Source of the DNA: CAIPAT01 sp037144075
GTDB lineage: Bacteria > Verrucomicrobiota > Lentisphaeria > Victivallales > Victivallaceae
Direction: 5' to 3'
DNA: 5,313 nucleotides
Assembly: GCA_037144075.1 (NCBI GenBank)
Contig: JBAWXM010000361.1
Span: forward strand, 1-5,313
Positions 1 through 5,262 of the stretch are shown piece after piece. Below the pieces are notes generated by a model that did not search any database, was not told where the DNA came from, and worked only from the letters and a program-made list of their open reading frames with translations. Every line of letters begins with the position of its first letter. The first letter of the stretch is position 1. The position numbers and the translations under genes are program-made.

Positions 1-23
1 TCTTCGGGATATTTCGCGAGACT

Positions 24-44
24 TGTCAAGTTTATTTCTTGACA
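24..44. promoter_or_regulatory. Inverted repeat overlapping the -35 box (candidate operator)
   Basis: TGTCAAG (24-30) and CTTGACA (38-44) are perfect 7-bp inverted copies separated by the AT-only spacer TTTATTT. The right arm contains the whole -35 hexamer TTGACA. The left arm is part of CTTGTCAAG (22-30), itself a palindrome about its central T. A repressor bound here would block the -35 box, which suits control of an importer by substrate supply. It could also form a 7-bp hairpin if transcribed from further upstream. No regulator gene is in the window, so the binding protein is unknown. Confidence 0.35.
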
Positions 45-67
45 GCTCCTAAGGGATTTCTTTTTAT
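39..67 (+). promoter_or_regulatory. Candidate sigma70-like promoter of the pot operon
   Basis: A perfect TTGACA -35 hexamer lies at 39-44. It is followed after 17 bp by TTTTAT at 62-67, which matches the TATAAT consensus at 4 of 6 positions. The 17-bp spacing is the preferred one, and the site lies about 50 bp upstream of the potA start in an AT-rich leader. No other promoter-like pair is as good upstream of potA. The -10 box is weak, so the site may need an activator or may be read by a sigma factor with other preferences. Seen: hexamers and spacing. Inferred: function. Confidence 0.5.
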
Positions 68-117
68 TTCTTTTGAATTAAATATTTGTTCTATTATGAC
101 AAAAAGAGAAAAAAAGC

Positions 118-1296
118 ATGGCAGGTTTTCTTAGTTTTGAGAACATATCAAAAAAGTTCGGCAGGCAGACAGTGCTTTCCGATGTGTCGTTCAGCGTCGA
201 AAAAGGCAAGATCTTCTCGTTGCTAGGCCCCAGCGGCTGCGGCAAAACCACGCTGCTGCGGATTTGCGCCGGGCTGGAATCGCCCGACTCCGGCAGAGTC
301 ATTCTTGACGGCAGAGATATTACCGACCTGGTGCCGAATGACCGTCCGGTAAACACGGTTTTTCAGAATTACGCGCTGTTCCCGCATATGACCATCTGGG
401 AAAATATCGCATTCGGACCGAGAGTTGATAAACGCCCGAAACAGGAAATTGCATCCGAAGTGGAGAAATATCTGGAGATGATCCAGATGACCAGCCACGC
501 TTACAAAAAACCGGCGCAGTTGAGCGGCGGCATGCGGCAGCGCGTGGCGCTTGCCCGGGCGCTGATCAATCACCCCCAGGTTTTACTGCTGGATGAACCG
601 CTGGCGGCGCTCGATCTGAAACTGCGGCAGCGGATGCTGGTGGAACTCGACGAACTGCATGATAAAATCGGCATTACCTTCGTCTATGTAACCCACGACC
701 AGAGCGAGGCCATGAGCATCAGTGACGATGTGGCGGTCATGAATCAGGGAATTATCGAACAGATGGGACCGCCTGCCGAAATCTATGAAGCGCCAAAATC
801 AAGTTTCGTCGCGGCATTCATCGGAGATACCAACTTCTTTGACGGAACCGTTACCGAGATCACGGACAACGATTACAGCCGGGTGCAACTGGAGAACATG
901 GGCAACCAGCAGATGTTGATTTTCAATGACCGCCGACTCAACGCCGGCGACGGCGTGCATGTCAGCATCCGGCCGGAAAAAATAGATATTTCCGGCGAAC
1001 ATCCGGAGCCGGACAGGAAGAAGAACATCATTAAAGGGCATGTTGAAGATATCATTTATATGGGCAATTCCACCAAGTTCTGGATCAGAGTCGGCAGGCA
1101 GTTGATCTCCGTCCAGAAACAGCATTCCGCATTTCTGCTCGACCAGAAGCCAATCCGCTGGAAACAGGAAGTATGGCTGGCATGGCACGCCGATAACGGC
1201 TACATACTGGATAATTTCCATGACGCCGACCGCTCGCTGCTTCCGATAAACGTGTCAGAACCGCAAAAACCTGAAAAGGGACATAAGCGAAAATGA
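118..1296 (+). CDS. potA: Spermidine/putrescine ABC transporter ATP-binding protein PotA
   Basis: This is the cytoplasmic ATPase that powers polyamine import through the PotB/PotC channel. The nucleotide-binding domain covers about residues 4-240. It shows Walker A GPSGCGKTT (37-45), the Q-loop Q83 in VFQNYALFPHMT, signature LSGGMRQRVALARAL (135-149), Walker B LLLDEP with catalytic E160 (156-161), D-loop LAALD (162-166) and H-loop H193 in YVTHDQSEA. The C-terminal part, about 240-365, looks like the TOBE-type regulatory domain (SIRPEKIDIS motif near 285), followed by a short charged tail. Length 392 aa is close to E. coli PotA (378). A modest Shine-Dalgarno (GAG, 106-108) precedes ATG 118. 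The first residue after LSGG is Met, where PotA proteins usually have Gln. The last four bases overlap potB (ATGA). The family is certain; the polyamine assignment rests on the potBCD neighbours. Confidence 0.95.
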   Translation: MAGFLSFENISKKFGRQTVLSDVSFSVEKGKIFSLLGPSGCGKTTLLRICAGLESPDSGRVILDGRDITDLVPNDRPVNTVFQNYALFPHMTIWENIAFGPRVDKRPKQEIASEVEKYLEMIQMTSHAYKKPAQLSGGMRQRVALARALINHPQVLLLDEPLAALDLKLRQRMLVELDELHDKIGITFVYVTHDQSEAMSISDDVAVMNQGIIEQMGPPAEIYEAPKSSFVAAFIGDTNFFDGTVTEITDNDYSRVQLENMGNQQMLIFNDRRLNAGDGVHVSIRPEKIDISGEHPEPDRKKNIIKGHVEDIIYMGNSTKFWIRVGRQLISVQKQHSAFLLDQKPIRWKQEVWLAWHADNGYILDNFHDADRSLLPINVSEPQKPEKGHKRK

Positions 1297-2171
1297 GAAA
1301 ACTCTCCAAAGCGATAAATGAAATGATTATTTCAGCGCCGTCGCTTTTGTGGCTGACTGTATTCTTTCTCATCCCCACCGTCTCCGTATTGCTGATTTCA
1401 CTGCATCCAGCCGACCAGTACGGCAACATCATGTCCGGCTTCACGGCGGATAACTTCAAGCGGCTGATGGAACCGGTCTACATGAAAATCATCTGGAGAA
1501 CATTGTGGATATCCGCTGTTTCCACGATCATCTGCGTAACGCTGGCGATACCGGTGGCTTATTACATGGTCGCCTGCAAGGAAAGCGTAAAAAAATGCCT
1601 GCTGATCATGATCATCGTGCCGTTCTGGACCAACTTCCTGATCCGGGTGTTCGCCTGGAAAGCGGTGCTGAATCCTGAAGGACCGCTGCGTCACTGGCTG
1701 ATTCAACTGCACATCATTTCACCGGACACCCTGCTGCTGTACAATATTTATGTGGTGCTGCTGGTGATCGTCTACACTTATCTGCCGTTTGCGATTCTGC
1801 CGATCTTCGCCGCCGCCGACAAATTCGATTTCAGCCTGATGGAGGCGGCATACGATCTGGGTGCAACCCGGAAAAAGGCTTTTTTCAAAATCTTCCTGCC
1901 CGGCATTTCCTCAGGCATCACCGCCGGAACGCTGATGGTATTCATCCCCGCGCTCGGTTCGTATGTGATCCCGGAAATGGTCGGCGGCACCAGTTGCGAT
2001 ATGGTTGGCAACCTGATTGCCGAGCGGGTACTGGTCGGACGCAATATTCCCGAAGCCTCCGCCTGGGCGTCGGTGCTGCTGATGGTGATTATCGGCCTGC
2101 TCGGACTCAGGCTGACGTATATAATTATTAATAATTTCAGATTCAAGCCGTGGAACAATGGAAAAGTGTAA
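1293..2171 (+). CDS. potB: Spermidine/putrescine ABC transporter permease PotB
   Basis: This is an inner-membrane permease that pairs with PotC to form the polyamine channel. About six hydrophobic segments are visible, near residues 17-37, 66-94, 100-122, 147-174, 204-226 and 255-279. The EAA loop that docks onto the ATPase is clear: E184-A-A followed by YDLGATRKKAFFKIFLP to P203, then the GISSGITAG stretch. The motif FIPALGSYVIPEMVGG is typical of the PotB branch, as is the 292-aa length (E. coli PotB is about 275-285). The start codon lies in an ATGA overlap with the potA stop. An AAGGGA Shine-Dalgarno sits at 1276-1281, 11 nt upstream, so both coupling and direct initiation are possible. 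It overlaps potC by 14 nt. No frameshift or truncation is seen. Confidence 0.94.
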   Translation: MRKLSKAINEMIISAPSLLWLTVFFLIPTVSVLLISLHPADQYGNIMSGFTADNFKRLMEPVYMKIIWRTLWISAVSTIICVTLAIPVAYYMVACKESVKKCLLIMIIVPFWTNFLIRVFAWKAVLNPEGPLRHWLIQLHIISPDTLLLYNIYVVLLVIVYTYLPFAILPIFAAADKFDFSLMEAAYDLGATRKKAFFKIFLPGISSGITAGTLMVFIPALGSYVIPEMVGGTSCDMVGNLIAERVLVGRNIPEASAWASVLLMVIIGLLGLRLTYIIINNFRFKPWNNGKV

Positions 2172-2949
2172 ATCTAAAATACCTTTTATTACGACTTTGG
2201 GCATTATGCTGCTCTTCTACCTGCCGATGCTGGTGGTGGCGGTTGATTCTTTCAACCCAGGACGTTACAGCGGCAGCGGCTGGAACGGCTTTTCCATGCG
2301 CTGGTATGTCAAACTGGTGCAGGACCAGGATGTGATTTCAGCGCTGCTAAATTCCCTGATTATCGGGCTGAGCGCCACAGCGACGGCGGTCATCCTCGGC
2401 ACGCTTGCCGCCTTCGCGATTCACCTTTACACGGACAAACTGCAGAAAGTCCACCGGCTCATGCTGATCACCCTGCTCGGCATCCCGGATATTCTGATGG
2501 GCGTGAGCCTGCTGCTGTTTTTCATATCCATGAAAATGGAACTCGGGCTGTTTACCATCTTTCTGGCGCATGTGACTTTCTGCACCAGCTTCGTGGCCAT
2601 GACGGTGCTGGCCCGGTTGCAGGATTTTGACTTTTCGACGATCGAAGCCGCCAGGGATTTGGGCGCCGGCTGGGCGATAATCATCCGGCGGGTGATTATC
2701 CCGCAGATTGCGCCGGGAATCATCGCCGGCGCGCTGCTGGCCTTCACTATCTCGATTGACGATTTTGTTATCACTTATTTCGTTTACGGGCCTGGCTCAA
2801 CCACGCTTTCGGTATATATTTACAGTATGATGAAACACGGCACCCCAGTGATAATCAATGCGTTGTCGGTAATATTAATAATAGTAACTTTTATAATGGC
2901 GTATGCCATCAACAAACTAATGAGCAGGAAAAATGAAAACATTGCTTAA
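2158..2949 (+). CDS. potC: Spermidine/putrescine ABC transporter permease PotC
   Basis: This is the second inner-membrane permease of the importer. Hydrophobic segments lie near residues 8-30, 60-88, 100-125, 128-151, 184-206 and 230-256. The EAA loop is well preserved: E163-A-A-R-D-L-G-A then GWAIIIRRVIIPQ with P182, followed by APGIIAGALLAF. The segment SIDDFVITYFVYGPGSTTL is a hallmark of PotC (DDxVxxxFVxGPG). The 263-aa length matches E. coli PotC (264). ATG 2158 overlaps the end of potB by 14 nt and has no clear Shine-Dalgarno, only GGA at 2152-2154. Translation is therefore probably by coupling to potB. The start is supported by the basic N-terminus (MEKCKSK) just before the first membrane helix. 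Confidence 0.94.
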   Translation: MEKCKSKIPFITTLGIMLLFYLPMLVVAVDSFNPGRYSGSGWNGFSMRWYVKLVQDQDVISALLNSLIIGLSATATAVILGTLAAFAIHLYTDKLQKVHRLMLITLLGIPDILMGVSLLLFFISMKMELGLFTIFLAHVTFCTSFVAMTVLARLQDFDFSTIEAARDLGAGWAIIIRRVIIPQIAPGIIAGALLAFTISIDDFVITYFVYGPGSTTLSVYIYSMMKHGTPVIINALSVILIIVTFIMAYAINKLMSRKNENIA

Positions 2950-3973
2950 ACTCTTAAAAATGTCGCTGTGCCTCTCGCTGATGCTGCTGGTCGTATCATG
3001 TGCCGACCAGAAGAAAACCCTCTATCTGTACAACTGGGCGGACTACCTGTCGCCGCAGCTGGTTAAGGATTTCGAGGAGAAAAATAACTGCCGGGTGGTG
3101 ATCTCCTACTTTGATTCGAATGAATCCATGTACGCCAAGATGAAAGCCGGAGCCCAGGGTTATGACCTGATTTTCCCGACCAGCTATATCGCCGCGGTGA
3201 TGGCCAAACAGAACATGCTAATGCCGCTGGACAAGAGCAGAATACCCAATATCAAATACATGATGCCGGATATTCTGGAAAAGCTCGAAGACGCGAAAAT
3301 GGAATATTCCATTCCCTACGCCGTGTCATTCTCCGGCATCGGCTATAACAATGAAGTGGTCACCGATTTCAAACCCTCATGGAACATGTTCGGAAACAAG
3401 AAATACGCCGGACGGATGACAATGCTCAACGACGTGCGCCAAACCTTCGGCGCGGCGCTGAAATATCTGGGCTACAGCTTCAATTCCACCAATGACAAGG
3501 AAGTTGAAGCCGCCAGGAATCTGCTGATGGAATGGAAGAAAAACCTGGCCTCGTTTACCGTGGATGACGCAAAACTCGGCATTGCCTCCAAGGATTTCAT
3601 GGTTATTCAGGGTTACAACGGCGACATCCTTCAGATCGGCAAAGAGAAGAAATATGTGTCGTTCGCTGTCCCGGAGGAAGGCACCGCGCTGGCGGTTGAC
3701 CTGATGGTGATTCCGTCCTCCGCTAAAAATCCGGAGCTGGCTTATGCCTTCATCAATTACATGCATGATCCGGAAGTCTGCGCGAAAAATATGGTTTTCA
3801 TCAACTACCTGATGCCCAATACCGCCGCCGCCAAACTGATCCCGCAGGAACTGAAAGACAATCCGTCGTTCATGATGAAGCCGGATGTATTCCAGAAAAG
3901 CGAAGTGCTGCGCGATCTGGGCGATTACAATCAGACCTACATTAAGTATTGGAACCTGATTAAGGCAAAATAA
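2933..3973 (+). CDS. potD: Polyamine-binding lipoprotein PotD/PotF family
   Basis: This is the extracytoplasmic solute-binding protein that delivers polyamine to PotBC. The N-terminus is a lipoprotein signal: basic MKTLLKLLK, a hydrophobic core and lipobox VVSC with Cys23 as the lipidated residue. The mature part starts with the family motif LYLYNWADYLSPQLVKDFEE. Length is 346 aa (E. coli PotD 348). By-eye alignment with E. coli PotD/PotF suggests that W35, D37, Y38, S84, Y85, D167, D231, D256 and Y292 sit at ligand positions. D231 in GYNGD resembles PotF D247, and D256 matches PotD D257. The aromatic before D256 (Trp in PotD, Phe in PotF) is Ala254 here, and PotD E171 is Gln170. The substrate (putrescine, spermidine or another polyamine) cannot be settled. 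It overlaps potC by 17 nt. AGGA at 2926-2929 lies only 3 nt from the ATG; starting at Met10 would lose the basic n-region, so 2933 is preferred. Confidence 0.92.
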   Translation: MKTLLKLLKMSLCLSLMLLVVSCADQKKTLYLYNWADYLSPQLVKDFEEKNNCRVVISYFDSNESMYAKMKAGAQGYDLIFPTSYIAAVMAKQNMLMPLDKSRIPNIKYMMPDILEKLEDAKMEYSIPYAVSFSGIGYNNEVVTDFKPSWNMFGNKKYAGRMTMLNDVRQTFGAALKYLGYSFNSTNDKEVEAARNLLMEWKKNLASFTVDDAKLGIASKDFMVIQGYNGDILQIGKEKKYVSFAVPEEGTALAVDLMVIPSSAKNPELAYAFINYMHDPEVCAKNMVFINYLMPNTAAAKLIPQELKDNPSFMMKPDVFQKSEVLRDLGDYNQTYIKYWNLIKAK

Positions 3974-3981
3974 ATACTGGA

Positions 3982-4033
3982 AGTCAGGAGTAAGGAGTAA
4001 GGAGTCAGAATAATACAGGATACAGATACCAGA
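3982..4033 (+). repeat. Heptad-periodic repeat block (AGTMAGG / ATACAGR)
   Basis: Four consecutive 7-nt units start at 3982, 3989, 3996 and 4003: AGTCAGG, AGTAAGG, AGTAAGG and AGTCAGA. After a 3-nt slip (ATA, 4010-4012) three related heptads follow at 4013, 4020 and 4027: ATACAGG, ATACAGA and TACCAGA. The block begins 8 nt after the potD stop codon and encodes no protein. The units vary yet keep the pattern of A/T-rich start and CAG/AAG end. Similar 'GGAGTCAGGAGTC' stretches are, from memory, widespread between genes in some environmental bacteria; I know no function for them. Confidence 0.8.
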
Positions 4034-4054
4034 ATGGAACCGGTTTTAATGGAT

Positions 4055-4074
4055 GGTTGTGCTCCGTCACAACC
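4055..4074 (+). other. Hairpin downstream of potD (weak terminator candidate)
   Basis: GGTTGTG (4055-4061) pairs perfectly with CACAACC (4068-4074) around the 6-nt loop CTCCGT. An alternative longer-range pairing of CCGGTT (4040-4045) with AACCGG (4071-4076) would compete with it. A T6 run occurs at 4091-4096, about 16 nt beyond the stem, which is too far for a standard intrinsic terminator. The structure could stabilise the 3' end of the pot mRNA or attenuate read-through into the next gene. Confidence 0.35.
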
Positions 4075-4110
4075 GGGATTTCAAGATTTATTTTTTAGTT
4101 CCAAAGCACC

Positions 4111-4147
4111 TTAGAACTTTAGAACTTCTTATCGTGTCCTCTGTGGT
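4111..4147 (+). repeat. Octad-periodic repeat block (TTAGAACT; TCGTGTCC/TCTGTGGT)
   Basis: TTAGAACT occurs twice in direct tandem (4111-4118, 4119-4126). Five bases later come two degenerate octads, TCGTGTCC (4132-4139) and TCTGTGGT (4140-4147), followed by TAAG. The second pair is related in sequence to the CTTTGTGG units at 5191-5206 and, on the opposite strand, to CCGCAAAG at 4811-4834. The block lies between potD and the 4209 gene and is non-coding. Confidence 0.7.
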
Positions 4148-4197
4148 TAAGATAGAATTGGAACCGGAATTTCAGGGTATAGCGGAATATTAACAGC

Positions 4198-4201
4198 AGG
4201 A
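4198..4201 (+). promoter_or_regulatory. Ribosome binding site of the 4209 gene
   Basis: AGGA lies 7 nt before ATG 4209. This well-spaced site supports independent translation of the gene, unlike the coupled potB-potD starts. Confidence 0.6.
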
Positions 4202-4208
4202 ATTAATT

Positions 4209-4805
4209 ATGGGGAAGTTTCCTTTTACCATTCTAGCATTACTGCTTATGGCTGTAATACTGTTTGCAGTCACATTCTTTGTCCAGCAAAAGGCATCTAT
4301 CAGTGTCGATATCAACGGCATTGACGCAAAAGTTCCACTGGTTCCGGTAGACTCCAAAAATCTCACTGTCAAAAATCTGGATTGGATGGGTAAAGATCAG
4401 CTGTTCTACATGGTTGCCACCAGCAAATATTTATCCACTGATTTAACTGATTTTACCCTCACCTTCACCCCGAAAAATGACGGTGAAATCTCAATTATTT
4501 TAAAGGATCTTCGTTTCCGTGGAACTGATGAATCACTGGTCGCCGCCTATCATTGTGTTCAAGTAACTAACGCCGTTTTGGAGAAAGCGGACTTCAAGCT
4601 GCTGACCGACACCCCGAAATTAAGTGCGCTGGATGGCGGAATGCCGGCAGACAATCCGGATGACAAATCAGCGCCGCCGCTGCTGCTTGTTGCACCCGGA
4701 ACATCCTATAAAGCATCAATATCCGTAAGAAATGGCATTCCTGTAACCGTCAAATTCAGCGCTAAAATCGTAAATAAATACCGGCCGGCAGACAAAACAA
4801 AATAA
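4209..4805 (+). CDS. Membrane-anchored extracytoplasmic protein of unknown function
   Basis: I do not recognise this 198-aa protein. Residues 1-4 (MGKF) are followed by one strong hydrophobic segment at about 5-25, then a polar, probably extracytoplasmic region of about 170 residues with one Cys (C116). This is a signal-anchor topology; no lipobox is present and no clear signal-peptidase I site was noted. The pattern of alternating hydrophobic residues (TLTFTPKNDGEISIILKDL at 83-101, CVQVTNAVL at 116-124, YKASISVRNGIPVTVKFSAK near 167-186) suggests mostly beta strands. It loosely recalls jelly-roll domains common in Verrucomicrobia/Lentisphaerae surface proteins, which is an inference only. 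The start is supported by AGGA at 4198-4201 with a 7-nt spacer. Base composition is lower in G+C than the pot genes in the lines I counted (about 43% against 63%). Nothing ties it to polyamine transport except position. Confidence 0.8.
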   Translation: MGKFPFTILALLLMAVILFAVTFFVQQKASISVDINGIDAKVPLVPVDSKNLTVKNLDWMGKDQLFYMVATSKYLSTDLTDFTLTFTPKNDGEISIILKDLRFRGTDESLVAAYHCVQVTNAVLEKADFKLLTDTPKLSALDGGMPADNPDDKSAPPLLLVAPGTSYKASISVRNGIPVTVKFSAKIVNKYRPADKTK

Positions 4806-4810
4806 GCTGC

Positions 4811-4834
4811 CCGCAAAGTCATTAAGCCGCAAAG
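4811..4834 (-). repeat. Octad repeat CCGCAAAG x2 flanking a diverged octad
   Basis: CCGCAAAG occurs at 4811-4818 and 4827-4834 with TCATTAAG between them, giving three exact 8-nt units that all end in AAG. On the minus strand it reads CTTTGCGG, CTTAATGA, CTTTGCGG, so it is oriented opposite to the related CTTTGTGG units at 5191-5206. It starts 6 nt after the stop codon of the 4209 gene. Confidence 0.75.
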
Positions 4835-4878
4835 AAATCGTTTTTCTGTTTATAAGACTCTTCTGCTCCGGTTTCAGA

Positions 4879-4908
4879 ATCTGCGTCCATCTGCGTCATC
4901 AGTGGATC
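4879..4908 (+). repeat. Nonad/decad-periodic repeat (ATCTGCGTC)
   Basis: ATCTGCGTCC (4879-4888) is followed directly by ATCTGCGTC (4889-4897) and then the diverged ATCAGTGGATC (4898-4908). The unit differs from the heptad and octad families nearby but shares their style: short, direct, slightly variable tandem units between genes. Confidence 0.7.
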
Positions 4909-5097
4909 ATTCCTAAGTTTATAGTCCAGTGTAGCATAATGCGGTCTATCCTGTCCGTTCCTGTTAAACAATTTCAGTTTTCCGGTTCATTGATTTATCG
5001 TTTGTTAACGCATCTTATTTTGAGTCGCGGGATTTTTAGATAATGTCGCCAATATTAAAGCGATACCGGAATATGAAAATTCGACAGCCCGGCCCAG

Positions 5098-5115
5098 GCG
5101 GCGCAGTGTCGCCGC
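5098..5115. other. GC-rich hairpin
   Basis: GCGGCG (5098-5103) pairs with CGCCGC (5110-5115) around CAGTGT. The stem is 6 bp and all G-C. No T-run follows on either strand, so it is not a standard intrinsic terminator. It is a local GC island in otherwise AT-rich DNA. Confidence 0.45.
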
Positions 5116-5157
5116 ACTTCCTAAGGCATAGCCAGAAAAATACAAAATCAGGGGAAA

Positions 5158-5262
5158 ATGATTAAGTTAATCCCCGGGCATTCTCTGCTTCTTTGTGCCT
5201 TTGTGGTTATACTCTCCTGTTGGCGTTTTATTGCGTTTCCGGAAATTAATATAAAAATATAG
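5158..5262 (+). CDS. Possible 34-aa hydrophobic small ORF with lipobox-like motif
   Basis: ATG 5158 is preceded by AGGGG (5150-5154), though only 3 nt away. The ORF runs 34 codons to TAG 5260-5262. The peptide has one Lys (K3), a hydrophobic core at about 9-20 (SLLLCAFVVILS) and then Cys21, so VILSC resembles a lipobox. It would leave only 13 residues after the Cys. The hydrophobic core is encoded by the CTTTGTGC/CTTTGTGG octads, so the ORF may merely be a by-product of the repeat. Probability of being a real gene is low. Confidence 0.18.
   Translation: MIKLIPGHSLLLCAFVVILSCWRFIAFPEINIKI
5160..5172. promoter_or_regulatory. Perfect 13-bp dyad GATTAA-G-TTAATC
   Basis: GATTAA (5160-5165) and TTAATC (5167-5172) are perfect inverted copies around one G, and are flanked by AGGGG (5150-5154) and the palindrome CCCGGG (5173-5178). 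It has the form of a small homodimer binding site, but no gene start that I trust lies nearby. Chance occurrence is possible. Confidence 0.25.
5183..5206 (+). repeat. Octad repeat CTCTGCTT / CTTTGTGC / CTTTGTGG
   Basis: Three consecutive 8-nt units start at 5183, 5191 and 5199 and are followed by TTAT. The last two differ at one position. The unit is the same family as the minus-strand CTTTGCGG at 4811-4834 and as TCTGTGGT at 4140-4147, each ending in a GG(T/C)TA-like string. Confidence 0.75.

Larger units (their letters stand above)
3974..4208. other. Intergenic region between potD and the 4209 gene
   Basis: This 235-bp gap contains, in order, the heptad block, the hairpin, a T-rich tract (4087-4096), the octad block, and then the ribosome binding site AGGA (4198-4201) of the next gene. 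The short string GGAACCGG occurs at 4036-4043 and again at 4160-4167. I see no convincing -35/-10 pair for the 4209 gene, so whether it has its own promoter or depends on read-through is undecided. Confidence 0.6.

Noticed and set aside
1..117. Polyamine-sensing riboswitch in the potA leader.
   Set aside because: The leader downstream of the candidate promoter is about 45 nt and nearly all A/T; no stable structured aptamer is possible there.
96..134. A 12-codon, Lys/Arg-rich leader ORF (ATG 96-98 to TAG 132-134) overlapping the potA start, resembling a regulatory leader peptide.
   Set aside because: It has no ribosome binding site, and its basic content comes simply from the A-rich leader. 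Without conservation data it is not a feature.
223..573. Long minus-strand open frame inside potA (and similar ones at 799-1221, 1398-1712, 2427-2774 and 3377-3766).
   Set aside because: These are antisense shadows of well-supported pot genes: composition is not protein-like and no starts are supported.
2150..2335. Plus-strand open frame starting at GTG 2150 across the potB/potC junction.
   Set aside because: It is an out-of-frame shadow of potC; the Trp/Cys-rich translation is not protein-like.
4055..4096. Intrinsic terminator for the pot operon.
   Set aside because: The stem is good but the T-run is about 16 nt away with intervening mixed sequence, so I list it only as a hairpin with low terminator confidence.
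4034..4114. A 26-codon ORF in the gap after potD.
   Set aside because: It has no ribosome binding site, runs through the hairpin and T-rich tract, and has no recognisable protein pattern.
3982..4147. CRISPR array.
   Set aside because: Units are 7-8 nt and directly abutting, with no spacers of 30-40 nt and no cas genes.
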